Of a stretch of 64,000 nucleotides of DNA, positions 50,131-57,906 are shown in pieces. The notes beneath the pieces are model-generated. The model had not been told where the DNA came from and did not search any database. It worked only from the letters and a program-made list of their open reading frames with translations. Origin of the DNA: an uncultured bacterium. GTDB taxonomy: Bacteria > Cyanobacteriota > Vampirovibrionia > Gastranaerophilales > Gastranaerophilaceae. Where the stretch lies: contig CABUAQ010000001.1 in the NCBI GenBank assembly GCA_902489575.1, forward strand, positions 1 to 64,000, given 5' to 3'. Each line of letters opens with the position of its first letter. Position 1 is the first letter of the stretch. Position numbers and translations under genes: made by a program.

Positions 50131-50286
50131 ATGCTAAAGAAGATAACAACACCATCAAATAACAGATGTGAAAGTGTTGAATTAATATTAAGAGGAGCAA
50201 AAAAACGCCGAACTTTGGCGTATGGTAATGCGAATATGATTAATTCTGACGCAGGGATTAAGGCTAATATAGCCGCAGTAAAATAG
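50131..50286 (+). CDS. Small basic protein of unknown function
   Basis: 51 aa (M-L-K-K-I-T-T-P-S-N-N-R ... A-A-V-K), with R-G-A-K-K-R-R in the centre and a polar, Ala/Asn-rich second half. CGGAG lies about 10 nt before the ATG, and a terminator hairpin follows 38 bp past the stop. It sits alone in an otherwise empty 463-bp gap (49983-50445). Being flanked by signals on both sides supports a real transcript; coding is likely but not proven. Confidence 0.5.
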   Translation: MLKKITTPSNNRCESVELILRGAKKRRTLAYGNANMINSDAGIKANIAAVK

Positions 50287-50323
50287 ACCTATCAAGAATA
50301 AGAAGAAAAGAGAGTTTATAAAA

Positions 50324-50357
50324 GCCGGAGCATGTGTGCAGCCGGCATTTTTATTTT
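50324..50357 (+). terminator. Terminator after the 51-aa gene
   Basis: GCCGG (50324-50328) pairs with CCGGC (50342-50346), 13-nt loop, followed by ATTTTTATTTT. Confidence 0.65.
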
Positions 50358-50445
50358 CCACGATAAATTCCTCACATTATATTTAGACGAAAATGTGTCC
50401 AAAAGGTAATTAAATACACATCTACAAAACTCTTAGGAACAACAA

Positions 50446-51306
50446 TTAAATAATAGGGAATTTATCCAGAATAAATTTTCCAATTTTCCCGTCTCGAAAA
50501 TCCCTCAAAATATAAACAGAAGTCCGCTCCCTGTCAGTTAAACCTCCTGTTAACAACCAATTGCGTTCAATTGATATATTATCAATATTAAGTTCTTTAC
50601 CCTGAGGCAAACTGTAATAATCGCGAAAAGCCTTTGCCTGTCCATCATCCAAAACATCCAAAAGCTCTTGAGCAACAATTTCATTAGAATACGCATTTTC
50701 AGATATCGCATTAACAAAAGCCAATTTTCTTGCTTTTTCCTGATCTTCCTGCTTCATAGGAATAATCCCCGGAGTATCAAGAAGTTCTAATTGAGGATTA
50801 ATTCTAACCCACTGCTGCTGACGGGTAACTCCGGCTTTCGCTCCAATTTTTGCCTTTGAAGAGCGGGTTAACTTGTTAATAATACTTGATTTTCCTACAT
50901 TTGGCATTCCAACCACCATGACCCTTGCCGGACGACGAAGAAGTCCTTTTGCCATAATCGCTTGAATTCTTGGCTCTGAAAGTTCTACAGCTTTATTTAC
51001 AATTATTTTTAAATCTTTAGAATTTTTAGCATCGGTAGGAATAACAGGGCAAGCTGTTTTCTCTTCTAAATATTTTATAAATTTCACCAATTCTGATTTT
51101 TGAACTAAATCTGCCTTATTAAGTAAAAGTAAACGAGGCTTTTGACCTAAAAGCCTCGTTATATCTTCATAACAACTTGACAGCGGTAATCTCGCATCAA
51201 CAACTTCAATCACGGCATCCACTAAAGAAAGCTGCTCTTTGAGTTTCCTTTCTGCTCTGGCAATATGCCCAGGGTACCAGTGAATATGAGTCTTATCTTT
51301 TTTCAA
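50446..51306 (-). CDS. rbgA: Ribosome biogenesis GTPase YlqF/RbgA
   Basis: 286 aa circularly permuted GTPase needed for late 50S assembly. G4 (L-N-K-A-D-L-V) precedes G1 ([12 protein letters not shown]) and G3 (D-T-P-G-I-I); the N terminus has [10 protein letters not shown] as in the family. It overlaps rplS by 14 bp, the usual rplS-rbgA pairing. Confidence 0.95.
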   Translation of the reverse strand: MKKDKTHIHWYPGHIARAERKLKEQLSLVDAVIEVVDARLPLSSCYEDITRLLGQKPRLLLLNKADLVQKSELVKFIKYLEEKTACPVIPTDAKNSKDLKIIVNKAVELSEPRIQAIMAKGLLRRPARVMVVGMPNVGKSSIINKLTRSSKAKIGAKAGVTRQQQWVRINPQLELLDTPGIIPMKQEDQEKARKLAFVNAISENAYSNEIVAQELLDVLDDGQAKAFRDYYSLPQGKELNIDNISIERNWLLTGGLTDRERTSVYILRDFRDGKIGKFILDKFPII

Positions 51307-51649
51307 TTTTTTCCTTAATACGAGTTGCCTTACCTGAACGTTCTCTCAAGTAGTATAATTTTGCACGTCTAACATCACCACGTCTTAAGACACTGATTTT
51401 GTCAATTCTAGGAGAGTTGATTAAGAACACACGTTCTACACCAACACCTTGGAAAATTTTTCTTACTGTGATAGTTTTGTTAAGACCTGAACCATGCATC
51501 TTAATAATTGTACCTTCAAATGCCTGAATTCTTTCTTTGTTACCTTCAACAATTTTAACAAAAACTTTTACTGTATCACCGGCATTAAGATCCGGAAGAT
51601 CTTTGCCCAAATAATTTTTTTCTAATTCATCAATGATTGGGTTATTCAT
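51293..51649 (-). CDS. rplS: 50S ribosomal protein L19
   Basis: 118 aa, standard size. [40 protein letters not shown] and [14 protein letters not shown] are the L19 signature. AAAGGAA precedes the ATG. The 5' leader from the probable promoter at 51760-51788 is about 100 nt and contains a CGGTG/CACCG pairing that could be regulatory. Confidence 0.98.
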   Translation of the reverse strand: MNNPIIDELEKNYLGKDLPDLNAGDTVKVFVKIVEGNKERIQAFEGTIIKMHGSGLNKTITVRKIFQGVGVERVFLINSPRIDKISVLRRGDVRRAKLYYLRERSGKATRIKEKIEKR

Positions 51650-51759
51650 TTTTGCTTTCCTTTATATTTCTAATCTATTACTTAATTGTGTAATTCCTTT
51701 ATCGGTGTTTAAATAATTTCTTCCACAAAAAAATCCACCGACGCACGTTCGTTATTCCA

Positions 51760-51788
51760 ATGGTATAATAAATAAACTTATTTTGCAA
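51760..51788 (-). promoter_or_regulatory. Probable promoter of rplS-rbgA
   Basis: Minus-strand TTGCAA (51788-51783), 17-nt spacer, TACCAT (51765-51760). A + strand extended -10 (TGGTATAAT, 51761-51769) overlaps it, so the direction is not fully certain. Confidence 0.4.
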
Positions 51789-51838
51789 GCTGCAATCAAT
51801 AATATTGTTATTAATTGTAACGAACAACGTAGTATATT

Positions 51839-51865
51839 TTGCAAGCTATAATTTTATGATATATT
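51839..51865 (+). promoter_or_regulatory. Promoter of the 49-aa gene
   Basis: TTGCAA (51839-51844), 15-nt spacer, TATATT (51860-51865), then 6 nt to the ATG at 51872; no SD. Confidence 0.5.
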
Positions 51866-51871
51866 GACCCT

Positions 51872-52021
51872 ATGGGACAAGATTATAAAAAACTTTTAAA
51901 CAAAAAAAAGAAAAAATATTGCGATATTAAAACAATGGGCGTAAACATTGATAAAAATGAATTTTATGAAATAACAATGTCCAACTCTGCACATCCTGAA
52001 AATATTTACCAGAAAAAATAA
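51872..52021 (+). CDS. Small basic protein of unknown function
   Basis: 49 aa, very lysine-rich at the start (M-G-Q-D-Y-K-K-L-L-N-K-K-K-K-K) followed by D-I-K-T-M-G-V-N-I-D-K-N-E-F-Y-E-I-T-M and H-P-E-N. It has its own leaderless-type promoter and a terminator that overlaps its stop codon, so it is a complete transcription unit of about 170 nt. It stands between rplS (divergent) and pyk (convergent). No family recognised; a nucleic-acid-binding peptide is a guess from charge. Confidence 0.6.
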   Translation: MGQDYKKLLNKKKKKYCDIKTMGVNIDKNEFYEITMSNSAHPENIYQKK

Positions 52022-52052
52022 CCACCTGTAATCATCATGGTGGTTATTTATA
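52018..52052. terminator. Terminator between the 49-aa gene and pyk
   Basis: ATAACCACC (52018-52026) pairs with GGTGGTTAT (52039-52047), AT-rich on both sides; it can serve both convergent units. Confidence 0.75.
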
Positions 52053-52068
52053 TATGATAAAAATACAT

Positions 52069-53514
52069 CTATTCAGTAATTTGATGAATTTTCAAAAAGT
52101 TTGTTGATATACCTGACATAAGGTGAGGAATTGAACCTGTAACGATAACCAAATCTCCGGGGACCATACCCAAATCCTTTTTCAAAAACTCATTTAACAT
52201 TGAAATACTTTTATTATCAATACTTCTTTCATCACTTAACCCCGGTGCTACAGGAATTGAGCAAACATTACTATAAAGCTGCATCCATCTGCACACCTGA
52301 AAATTTGAACATAATGAATATATTGGAACTGATGGCCTGCATTCAGACATCAATGCAGGAGTATAACCTGTTGCTGTTAAAGTAATTACCCCCTTTATTC
52401 CTGACAAATTTTTCAATGTGTCAGCCACAGAAAGCGCAATTGCCTTTGGAACACCGTTTGTACAATTTGATAAATTTTCAACAAATTCATTTTTTCTGAT
52501 AAATTGACTTGTCTTAATTTTTTCAGCGATTTTTCTCATCACAGAAACGGCTTCCACGGGATATTTACCCATTGCTGTTTCCCCCGAAAGCATAACCGCA
52601 TCTGCACCATCTACAATAGCATTAGCTACATCTGACGTTTCGGCACGTGTCGGAATAGGATTATCTATCATACTTTCCAGCATCTGAGTTGCAACAATTA
52701 CAGGTTTTCTTGCGATGTTAGCTTTTCTTATTATTGCTTTTTGTGCTAACGGAACTCTTTCTGTTTCAATTTCAATACCTAAATCTCCTCTCGCAACCAT
52801 AATACCATCTGAATTAGCAATAATCTCATCTATATTATCTATAGCTTGCGGTTTTTCAATTTTTGATACAATTCTTATCTTAGAACCGTTATTACAAAGA
52901 ATTTCTCTAAGCTTTAAAATATCTTCCTTGTTCCTCACAAAAGATAACCCCAGATAATCTATATCGTTTTTCATAGCAAAATCTACAAATTCAAGATCTC
53001 GTGCTGTTAAAATATCAATACTTCCTGTCCCCCCGGGAATATTTAACCCTTTTCGGGATTTAATTTCACCTGTTGTCAAAACTTTTGCATATACAACATC
53101 ACCCTTCACTTCTTCTATAAGAAGTTGAATCTTACCATCATCAATCAAAATTTTTTCATTGGGTGTAACATCAGCTGCTATTCCTTTATAATCTACAGGT
53201 ATGATACCATTTTTATATTCACTTTGATGTCTGAATTTCACGATTTCACCTGAAGAAACTTTTATAGGTGAATCCAAGATTCCAATTCTGATTTTTGGTC
53301 CTTGCAAATCCAGTAACACAGGAATTATCGCTTTTTCCTCTTTTTCAACTTTTCTTATACAGTTCAAAGTCTTTGCATGAACTTCTACTGTTTCATGAGA
53401 AGAGTTAATTCTAAACATTGTTACACCGGCTCTGTACAAATTTCTTATACTTTCTTCGTTATTCGTTGCCGGACCTAATGTAGATACAATCTTAGTCGCT
53501 GTTATATTTTTCAT
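52069..53514 (-). CDS. pyk: Pyruvate kinase
   Basis: 481 aa from the ATG at 53514, which has AGGAG upstream and begins just before T-K-I-V-S-T-L-G-P-A; a start 11 codons earlier (53547) would add a non-homologous tail. The enzyme converts PEP and ADP to pyruvate and ATP. Catalytic blocks: D-L-Q-G-P-K-I-R-I-G, K-I-E-K-P-Q-A-I-D-N, M-V-A-R-G-D-L-G-I-E-I, A-T-Q-M-L-E-S-M and A-V-M-L-S-G-E-T-A-M-G. The N-terminal R-x-N-x-S-H loop reads R-I-N-S-S-H. No extra PEP-utiliser domain. Confidence 0.97.
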   Translation of the reverse strand: MKNITATKIVSTLGPATNNEESIRNLYRAGVTMFRINSSHETVEVHAKTLNCIRKVEKEEKAIIPVLLDLQGPKIRIGILDSPIKVSSGEIVKFRHQSEYKNGIIPVDYKGIAADVTPNEKILIDDGKIQLLIEEVKGDVVYAKVLTTGEIKSRKGLNIPGGTGSIDILTARDLEFVDFAMKNDIDYLGLSFVRNKEDILKLREILCNNGSKIRIVSKIEKPQAIDNIDEIIANSDGIMVARGDLGIEIETERVPLAQKAIIRKANIARKPVIVATQMLESMIDNPIPTRAETSDVANAIVDGADAVMLSGETAMGKYPVEAVSVMRKIAEKIKTSQFIRKNEFVENLSNCTNGVPKAIALSVADTLKNLSGIKGVITLTATGYTPALMSECRPSVPIYSLCSNFQVCRWMQLYSNVCSIPVAPGLSDERSIDNKSISMLNEFLKKDLGMVPGDLVIVTGSIPHLMSGISTNFLKIHQITE

Positions 53515-53628
53515 TGTTATCTCCTGTTTTCGGGGCAAATAAAGCATGCCATTACTATTTACAATTTCACTTTATTATATTATAATAAAAATGGTTATTA
53601 TTTACGAATTAAGAAAAAGGAAGGGTAA

Positions 53629-54897
53629 ATGAAAAAATTATTAGCTTGTTTAATAGTAGGTGGTTTCTTAGCCATTAACACTATGCCTGCATTCTCATAC
53701 CAGGGTATTGACGATGTAGAACAAAATTACTGGGCGCAGCCGGAAATTGCAAGTGTTGTTGCCGATTCTGTTATGACTCTAAATAATGGAAACTTCAATC
53801 CTGAAGGTACTATGACAAGGGTTGAATTTGTTAAGGCTTTATTAAAAGTTTTAGGAAACGATGACCTTGAAATAACTTCTAACGTTAGATTTTCGGATGT
53901 AAAAACATCTAGTAAAGAATACGCTCCAATTGCAAGATCTCAGCAATTAGGCTTAGTTTACGGCTATCCTAACGGAACATTCCAACCAAATAAAGCAGTC
54001 TTAAGAGATGAAGCTCAATCTGTAATAAGCCACATTACAATTGAAGGTGATGTTGACAGAGCAATAGTTACTAAATTCTCTGATGCTGCTAAAGTTCCAT
54101 CTTGGGCTAACGAAGTTTATGCAAAAACATTGTCTTATGGTATTTACGTAAATCACCCTGATGAAAACGAATTAAGACCAACTGATGAATTATCCAGAGC
54201 AGAAGCTGCTGTTTTACTATACAAATTAAGACAAAGACTTGATCTTGTTAAATCTCAATACAAAAAAGAAACCATTTTAGGTACTGAACATTTAACAATG
54301 GTTAAAAAAGCTCCAAACCACGATGTTACTATTACAAATATCAGAAACATCATCTTGGAAGGTAACGTTTTAGAAGTATCTTTCAATGAAGCTTTTAAGT
54401 CAAAATTGCACGCAGCTGGTGATGCTGTAACATTTACAAACCCTGAAGATATTAAAACTGATGAAGGAACTTTATTAATCCCTGCAGGGTCAATTTTCTC
54501 AGGATTAGTTTTGGATATTAAAGAACCACAATGGTTCAATAAGAATGCAAGAGTTTATGTCCAGCTAAACAAAATTACAACTCCTTGCGGTAAAACAGTT
54601 GACCTTAACGCAAAACCTTTCTACAAAGACTATGCATTAAAAGAAGGTCCTTGGATGACCGCCGGTAAAGTTGCACTATACACAGTGGGTGGTGCTGCTG
54701 TCGGTACAGGCGCAGGTGTTGGATTTTCATTCATCCCTTCCCCTGATAAAATCGGGACTGGTATTGCTATCGGAACTCCGGTTGGTGCAGGTATCGGTTT
54801 GATCACAGGTTTAGTAACTCCAGGTTTAAACTATAGCGCTAAAAACGGGGAATCTATTAAAGTTATCTTACTTGAAGATGCAAGTATCTGCAAATAA
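53629..54897 (+). CDS. SLH-domain envelope protein
   Basis: 422 aa with a signal peptide (cleavage after A-F-S, residue 23). Three SLH domains (about 25-80, 87-135, 147-203) show the Y-W-A and T-R-V-E-F-V-K-A-L/ S-R-A-E-A-A-V-L-L patterns; SLH domains bind pyruvylated secondary cell wall polymers. The C-terminal half is beta-rich, followed by a glycine-zipper hydrophobic stretch (about 344-400: G-G-A-A-V-G-T-G-A-G-V-G) that can insert in a membrane. In cyanobacteria-type envelopes SLH proteins link outer membrane to peptidoglycan. AAGGAAGGG SD and T-ending codons suggest high expression. Confidence 0.88.
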   Translation: MKKLLACLIVGGFLAINTMPAFSYQGIDDVEQNYWAQPEIASVVADSVMTLNNGNFNPEGTMTRVEFVKALLKVLGNDDLEITSNVRFSDVKTSSKEYAPIARSQQLGLVYGYPNGTFQPNKAVLRDEAQSVISHITIEGDVDRAIVTKFSDAAKVPSWANEVYAKTLSYGIYVNHPDENELRPTDELSRAEAAVLLYKLRQRLDLVKSQYKKETILGTEHLTMVKKAPNHDVTITNIRNIILEGNVLEVSFNEAFKSKLHAAGDAVTFTNPEDIKTDEGTLLIPAGSIFSGLVLDIKEPQWFNKNARVYVQLNKITTPCGKTVDLNAKPFYKDYALKEGPWMTAGKVALYTVGGAAVGTGAGVGFSFIPSPDKIGTGIAIGTPVGAGIGLITGLVTPGLNYSAKNGESIKVILLEDASICK

Positions 54898-54920
54898 GAT
54901 TTATAATCAGTAAAAATTTA

Positions 54921-54958
54921 AAAAAGGTTCAAGAAACAGTTCTTGAGCCTTTTTTATT
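54921..54958 (+). terminator. Terminator of the SLH gene
   Basis: AAAAAAGGTTCAAGAA (54921-54936) pairs with TTCTTGAGCCTTTTTT (54941-54956) with one G-U pair. Confidence 0.88.
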
Positions 54959-55092
54959 TAAAAAATTAAACTATCAGGCTAAACTATTTCAATAATACAT
55001 ACTCTCTTTGTGGCTATAGTAATAATATTTAAAACTTATAAAATTAAAGTGTAGCCGACATAAATAACCCTACCAAATAATAAGGAGACAGT

Positions 55093-55374
55093 ATGAAAAA
55101 TTTATTTGCAACATTCACATTATTGGCGTTTTTAACCATTCCTGCCCAGGGAGCATTTGCTTGGAGCTATGAAGGACTTAACAGTTTAAACCCGTTTACT
55201 GGTTTTAGACAATGTAACAAGTGCGTAAAAGTAGAGAAATGTAAGAAACCAAAACTTACAAAATGTGAAAAATTACACGGAGTAAAAATTAAACGTGGTC
55301 AGCCTTGCGGTTGTGCTGCACCAATTATAATGGAACCCGTACAAAAATGCACTAATTGCCAAAGAGCATTTTAA
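55093..55374 (+). CDS. Small secreted cysteine-rich protein
   Basis: 93 aa with a signal peptide (residues 1-23, cleavage after A-F-A). The mature 70-residue part is basic and contains eight cysteines, in C-N-K-C, E-K-C, T-K-C, P-C-G-C and C-T-N-C groups, with many Lys. It could bind a metal or form four disulfides. AAGGAG precedes the ATG and a very stable hairpin follows. No family recognised. Confidence 0.75.
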   Translation: MKNLFATFTLLAFLTIPAQGAFAWSYEGLNSLNPFTGFRQCNKCVKVEKCKKPKLTKCEKLHGVKIKRGQPCGCAAPIIMEPVQKCTNCQRAF

Positions 55375-55387
55375 ACTCCCGGTAACA

Positions 55388-55424
55388 AAAGGAGAAGGGG
55401 CTGCAATGCAGCCCCTTCTCCTTT
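55388..55424. terminator. Very stable bidirectional terminator
   Basis: A perfect 17-bp stem (55388-55404 with 55408-55424), GC-rich in the centre (GGGGCTGC), 3-nt loop, with A and T flanks, between convergent genes ending at 55374 and 55428. Confidence 0.92.
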
Positions 55425-55427
55425 ATT

Positions 55428-56264
55428 TTAAAATTCAATATTTTTTAACGTTGTAAATATCTTATCAGTAATTTCTTGAATATATTCTTGACTTACCATA
55501 CCATTTATTACAGTATCAGATATTTGATAAGCAGGACGAATATATTGCTGTGCAGTTTTATTTACATCTGCAAACTGCAAATCAGCAGCCTCGCCTGATT
55601 TACCACGTTCAGCTGCCCGTTTATACCATCTGTCTTTTATAACTTCCAAAGGAGTAAATACATAGACTTTTACATCCATAATATCTCTTACTCCCTCATT
55701 AAGAACATAAAGACCTTCTGTTAAGATAACTTTTGCCGGTTTTTTCTCATCACCGTCAGGATCAGATACACAGGTAACAAAATTATATTTAGGGGACTTA
55801 ATTGTCTTACCTTCTTTTAGTGCAACTAAATGGTTTTTCATCAATTCTAAATCAATAACATCAGGAGTATCAAAACTAAAACCTGTTTTAAATAAAGCTT
55901 CATAACTACCGGCTTCTTGCAGTTCTTTTGACGTATCTTTATAGTAATCATCACATCTAATTACGGTATAAATACCTTCTGCCTTTTGTTTTACACAAGC
56001 CTTTATAGTATTATCAACAAAAACAGTTTTGCCTGATGCACTTTCACCTGTTATACCAATCAAAAAAGTTTGCTTTTTTTCCTGAACAACTTTTCTGGCG
56101 ATATCCAGAATAAGATTATCCGAAATTTTCAAAAACAAAGGCTGCTCCTGTCTGGAATCTTCTTCCAGAATCTTTTTTAAACTATCCACAATCTTTGAAA
56201 TAATTTCCATATCACGTCTATTTGAATAATAATCGTAATTGGTGAGTTCAAAATCCTTTAACAT
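55428..56264 (-). CDS. Uridine-kinase-like P-loop kinase
   Basis: 278 aa. An N-terminal helical extension of about 65 residues precedes a uridine kinase/phosphoribulokinase-type domain: Walker A G-E-S-A-S-G-K-T (about 74-81), R-C-D-D-Y-Y-K-D, D-T-P-D-V-I-D-L, S-P-K-Y-N-F and a lid with W-Y-K-R-A-A-E-R-G-K-S-G. Uridine kinases make UMP from uridine; some members of this fold act on other sugars, and the N-terminal extension is not typical of Udk. It is a single gene. Confidence 0.8.
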   Translation of the reverse strand: MLKDFELTNYDYYSNRRDMEIISKIVDSLKKILEEDSRQEQPLFLKISDNLILDIARKVVQEKKQTFLIGITGESASGKTVFVDNTIKACVKQKAEGIYTVIRCDDYYKDTSKELQEAGSYEALFKTGFSFDTPDVIDLELMKNHLVALKEGKTIKSPKYNFVTCVSDPDGDEKKPAKVILTEGLYVLNEGVRDIMDVKVYVFTPLEVIKDRWYKRAAERGKSGEAADLQFADVNKTAQQYIRPAYQISDTVINGMVSQEYIQEITDKIFTTLKNIEF

Positions 56265-56418
56265 TCATACATCCTTTTTGCAAATATGTAATATTTTACT
56301 TTAAAATATTTTAAACCTCCACTAATAATGAAATTTTGTAACAAATTTTCTTAAAATATTAAAGTTTTTGGAAATTATACCGACTACAATATTGTTAATA
56401 CAAATAGGAGTATAATTT

Positions 56419-56592
56419 ATGTATCAAGACGAAGTTTTTGAAAGTGCATTGAAAGAAACACGTGAAGAAAGTTTTAAAGCGCTGCAAAGCGAAGTTAAAA
56501 CTGTTGAACAGATTATTGAAAGACTATTAACACAACTTTTAGAATGTTCTTCATCAGTAACCGAACGGGATTTCCACGTTTGCGGAATTTAG
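56419..56592 (+). CDS. Small helical acidic protein of unknown function
   Basis: 57 aa, one long amphipathic helix by pattern (V-F-E-S-A-L-K-E-T-R-E-E-S-F-K-A-L ... I-I-E-R-L-L-T-Q-L-L-E-C), ending with two cysteines (L-E-C-S and V-C-G-I). AGGAG stands 8 nt before the ATG and a terminator hairpin lies 22 bp after the stop, so it is a complete unit. Nothing else is encoded between the uridine-kinase-like gene and the glycine-rich paralogues. No family recognised. Confidence 0.65.
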   Translation: MYQDEVFESALKETREESFKALQSEVKTVEQIIERLLTQLLECSSSVTERDFHVCGI

Positions 56593-56613
56593 AACAGATT
56601 CTTACAAATTTAT

Positions 56614-56644
56614 AAGAGCCGTAATTTCATTACGGCTCTTTTCG
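56614..56644. terminator. Terminator, usable by both flanking genes
   Basis: AAGAGCCGTAAT (56614-56625) pairs with ATTACGGCTCTT (56629-56640), 3-nt loop, T-tract on the right; convergent genes end at 56592 and 56661. Confidence 0.88.
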
Positions 56645-56660
56645 AATATTTGTTAAATTA

Positions 56661-57767
56661 TTAACCGGTATATTTAAATATATGTCCCTGATTCAATCCT
56701 GAATATATGTTTCCGCAACCAAATCCCTGACTTATAGACGGGTTGAAGTTATTATATCCAACCCCTGATGAAATAAACGGATTTGAATATAAGTTGTTAT
56801 AGCCGAACTGTGAATTAAAATTATTCATATATGGCATAGAATAACTAAATGGATTGTAAGAACTGTAAGGAGTTTGAGTATATTGTTGAAGCTGTTTTTC
56901 CAAAGCTTCAATTTCAGCCTTTAATTCTTGAATTTGTGACGGAGCATTCTCAACCGCAGGTTTTACAACTCTTGTGTTGTCAGACGGGGCAACACTTTCT
57001 TGATTATCTTTTTCTTGCATTGCTGCTTGATCTTCTGCAATAGCTTTTGAAATATCTTCCATTGAGTAACCATTCTGACGAAGTTGCTCAATTTCTTCAT
57101 CACTAAAACCATATTCTTTTAAGGCTGCAATATCATCTTCTGTGTACTGAGGAAGTTGTGCCTGAGCTTCTGCCTCAGCCTTTTTATCTGAGTAAGTTTT
57201 ACCTCTTAAAAGACTACCTCCTATAGCGCCGACAATACCACCGATTACAGTGCCAATACCCGGACAGATAGCAGACCCGATAGCCGCACCGGCTGCCATG
57301 CAGCCCAGTTCAACCGCAGCTCCACCAACTTCTTTCATCCCGGCACCGAATCCGCCTTCGCTGAAGGCTGTATATAAGTTTGGAACCTCAAACAATACTG
57401 TTAAAGCTGCTCCAATAAAAGGCATTTTCTTTCCAATACCCCTTAGTAAACCCTTTGTACCGCCTAAAAAAGCACTTTTACCAGCCATTTTTGCAGCTCT
57501 GGCTCCGGCTTTTACGCTATTTTTAATTGTTCCTGGAGTATTCACCAAATTTTTAAAAACTCGTTTAGCAAAGCCGCCTTCTTTTATAGCTTTTTTAGCA
57601 GTGTCATTTTCTAAGGCGTGTACACCTGCTTTCACTTTTTTAAAGATTGAGCCCTTCTGTTTATTCATAGCCTTTCCGGCAATTTCTGCACTATCACCAA
57701 GCAAAAATTCAGGTGTAATTTTCCATGCGCGTTTTGCATAATTAACAACTGATGATATTAATCCCAT
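56661..57767 (-). CDS. Glycine-zipper membrane-inserting protein (paralogue 1)
   Basis: 368 aa. N-terminal 115 residues are basic and helical; then K-K-M-P-F-I-G-A-A-L-T-V-L-F-E-V-P-N and a strongly hydrophobic Gly/Ala region with small-residue spacing (G-G-A-A-V-E-L-G-C-M-A-A-G-A-A-I-G, G-G-I-V-G-A-I-G-G). Next comes a short helical module (T-E-D-D-I-A-A-L-K-E-Y-G-F-S-D-E-E-I-E-Q-L, UBA/CUE-like), a coiled coil (E-L-K-A-E-I-E-A-L-E-K-Q-L) and an Asn/Tyr/Pro-rich tail. No signal peptide. It has a close paralogue downstream-to-upstream at 57907. The layout resembles secreted or membrane-permeabilising proteins, but I recognise no family. Confidence 0.7.
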   Translation of the reverse strand: MGLISSVVNYAKRAWKITPEFLLGDSAEIAGKAMNKQKGSIFKKVKAGVHALENDTAKKAIKEGGFAKRVFKNLVNTPGTIKNSVKAGARAAKMAGKSAFLGGTKGLLRGIGKKMPFIGAALTVLFEVPNLYTAFSEGGFGAGMKEVGGAAVELGCMAAGAAIGSAICPGIGTVIGGIVGAIGGSLLRGKTYSDKKAEAEAQAQLPQYTEDDIAALKEYGFSDEEIEQLRQNGYSMEDISKAIAEDQAAMQEKDNQESVAPSDNTRVVKPAVENAPSQIQELKAEIEALEKQLQQYTQTPYSSYNPFSYSMPYMNNFNSQFGYNNLYSNPFISSGVGYNNFNPSISQGFGCGNIYSGLNQGHIFKYTG

Positions 57768-57845
57768 TTTTAATTCTCCAATTTTAATCCCCTATATTTT
57801 TATTAAGTATTTTATTTATATAAAATTGCTGATTGTATTAAGAAA

Positions 57846-57878
57846 TGTAAAAGGACCTTATTTAATCCTAAGGTCCTT
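57846..57878 (-). terminator. Terminator of glycine-zipper paralogue 2
   Basis: AAGGACCTTA (57851-57860) pairs with TAAGGTCCTT (57869-57878), 28 bp past the stop; TTTT follows on the minus strand. It separates the two paralogues into independent units. Confidence 0.8.
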
Positions 57879-57906
57879 ATTGTTTATGCGCGTTATCAAT
57901 TATTTT

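Noticed and set aside
51779..51847. 13-bp direct repeat as a possible attachment site
   Set aside because: No integrase, tRNA or element between the copies; the shared part is mostly the TTGCAA promoter element.
53515..53547. Eleven extra N-terminal codons for pyruvate kinase
   Set aside because: They include the SD AGGAG of the ATG at 53514 and lack similarity to pyruvate kinases.
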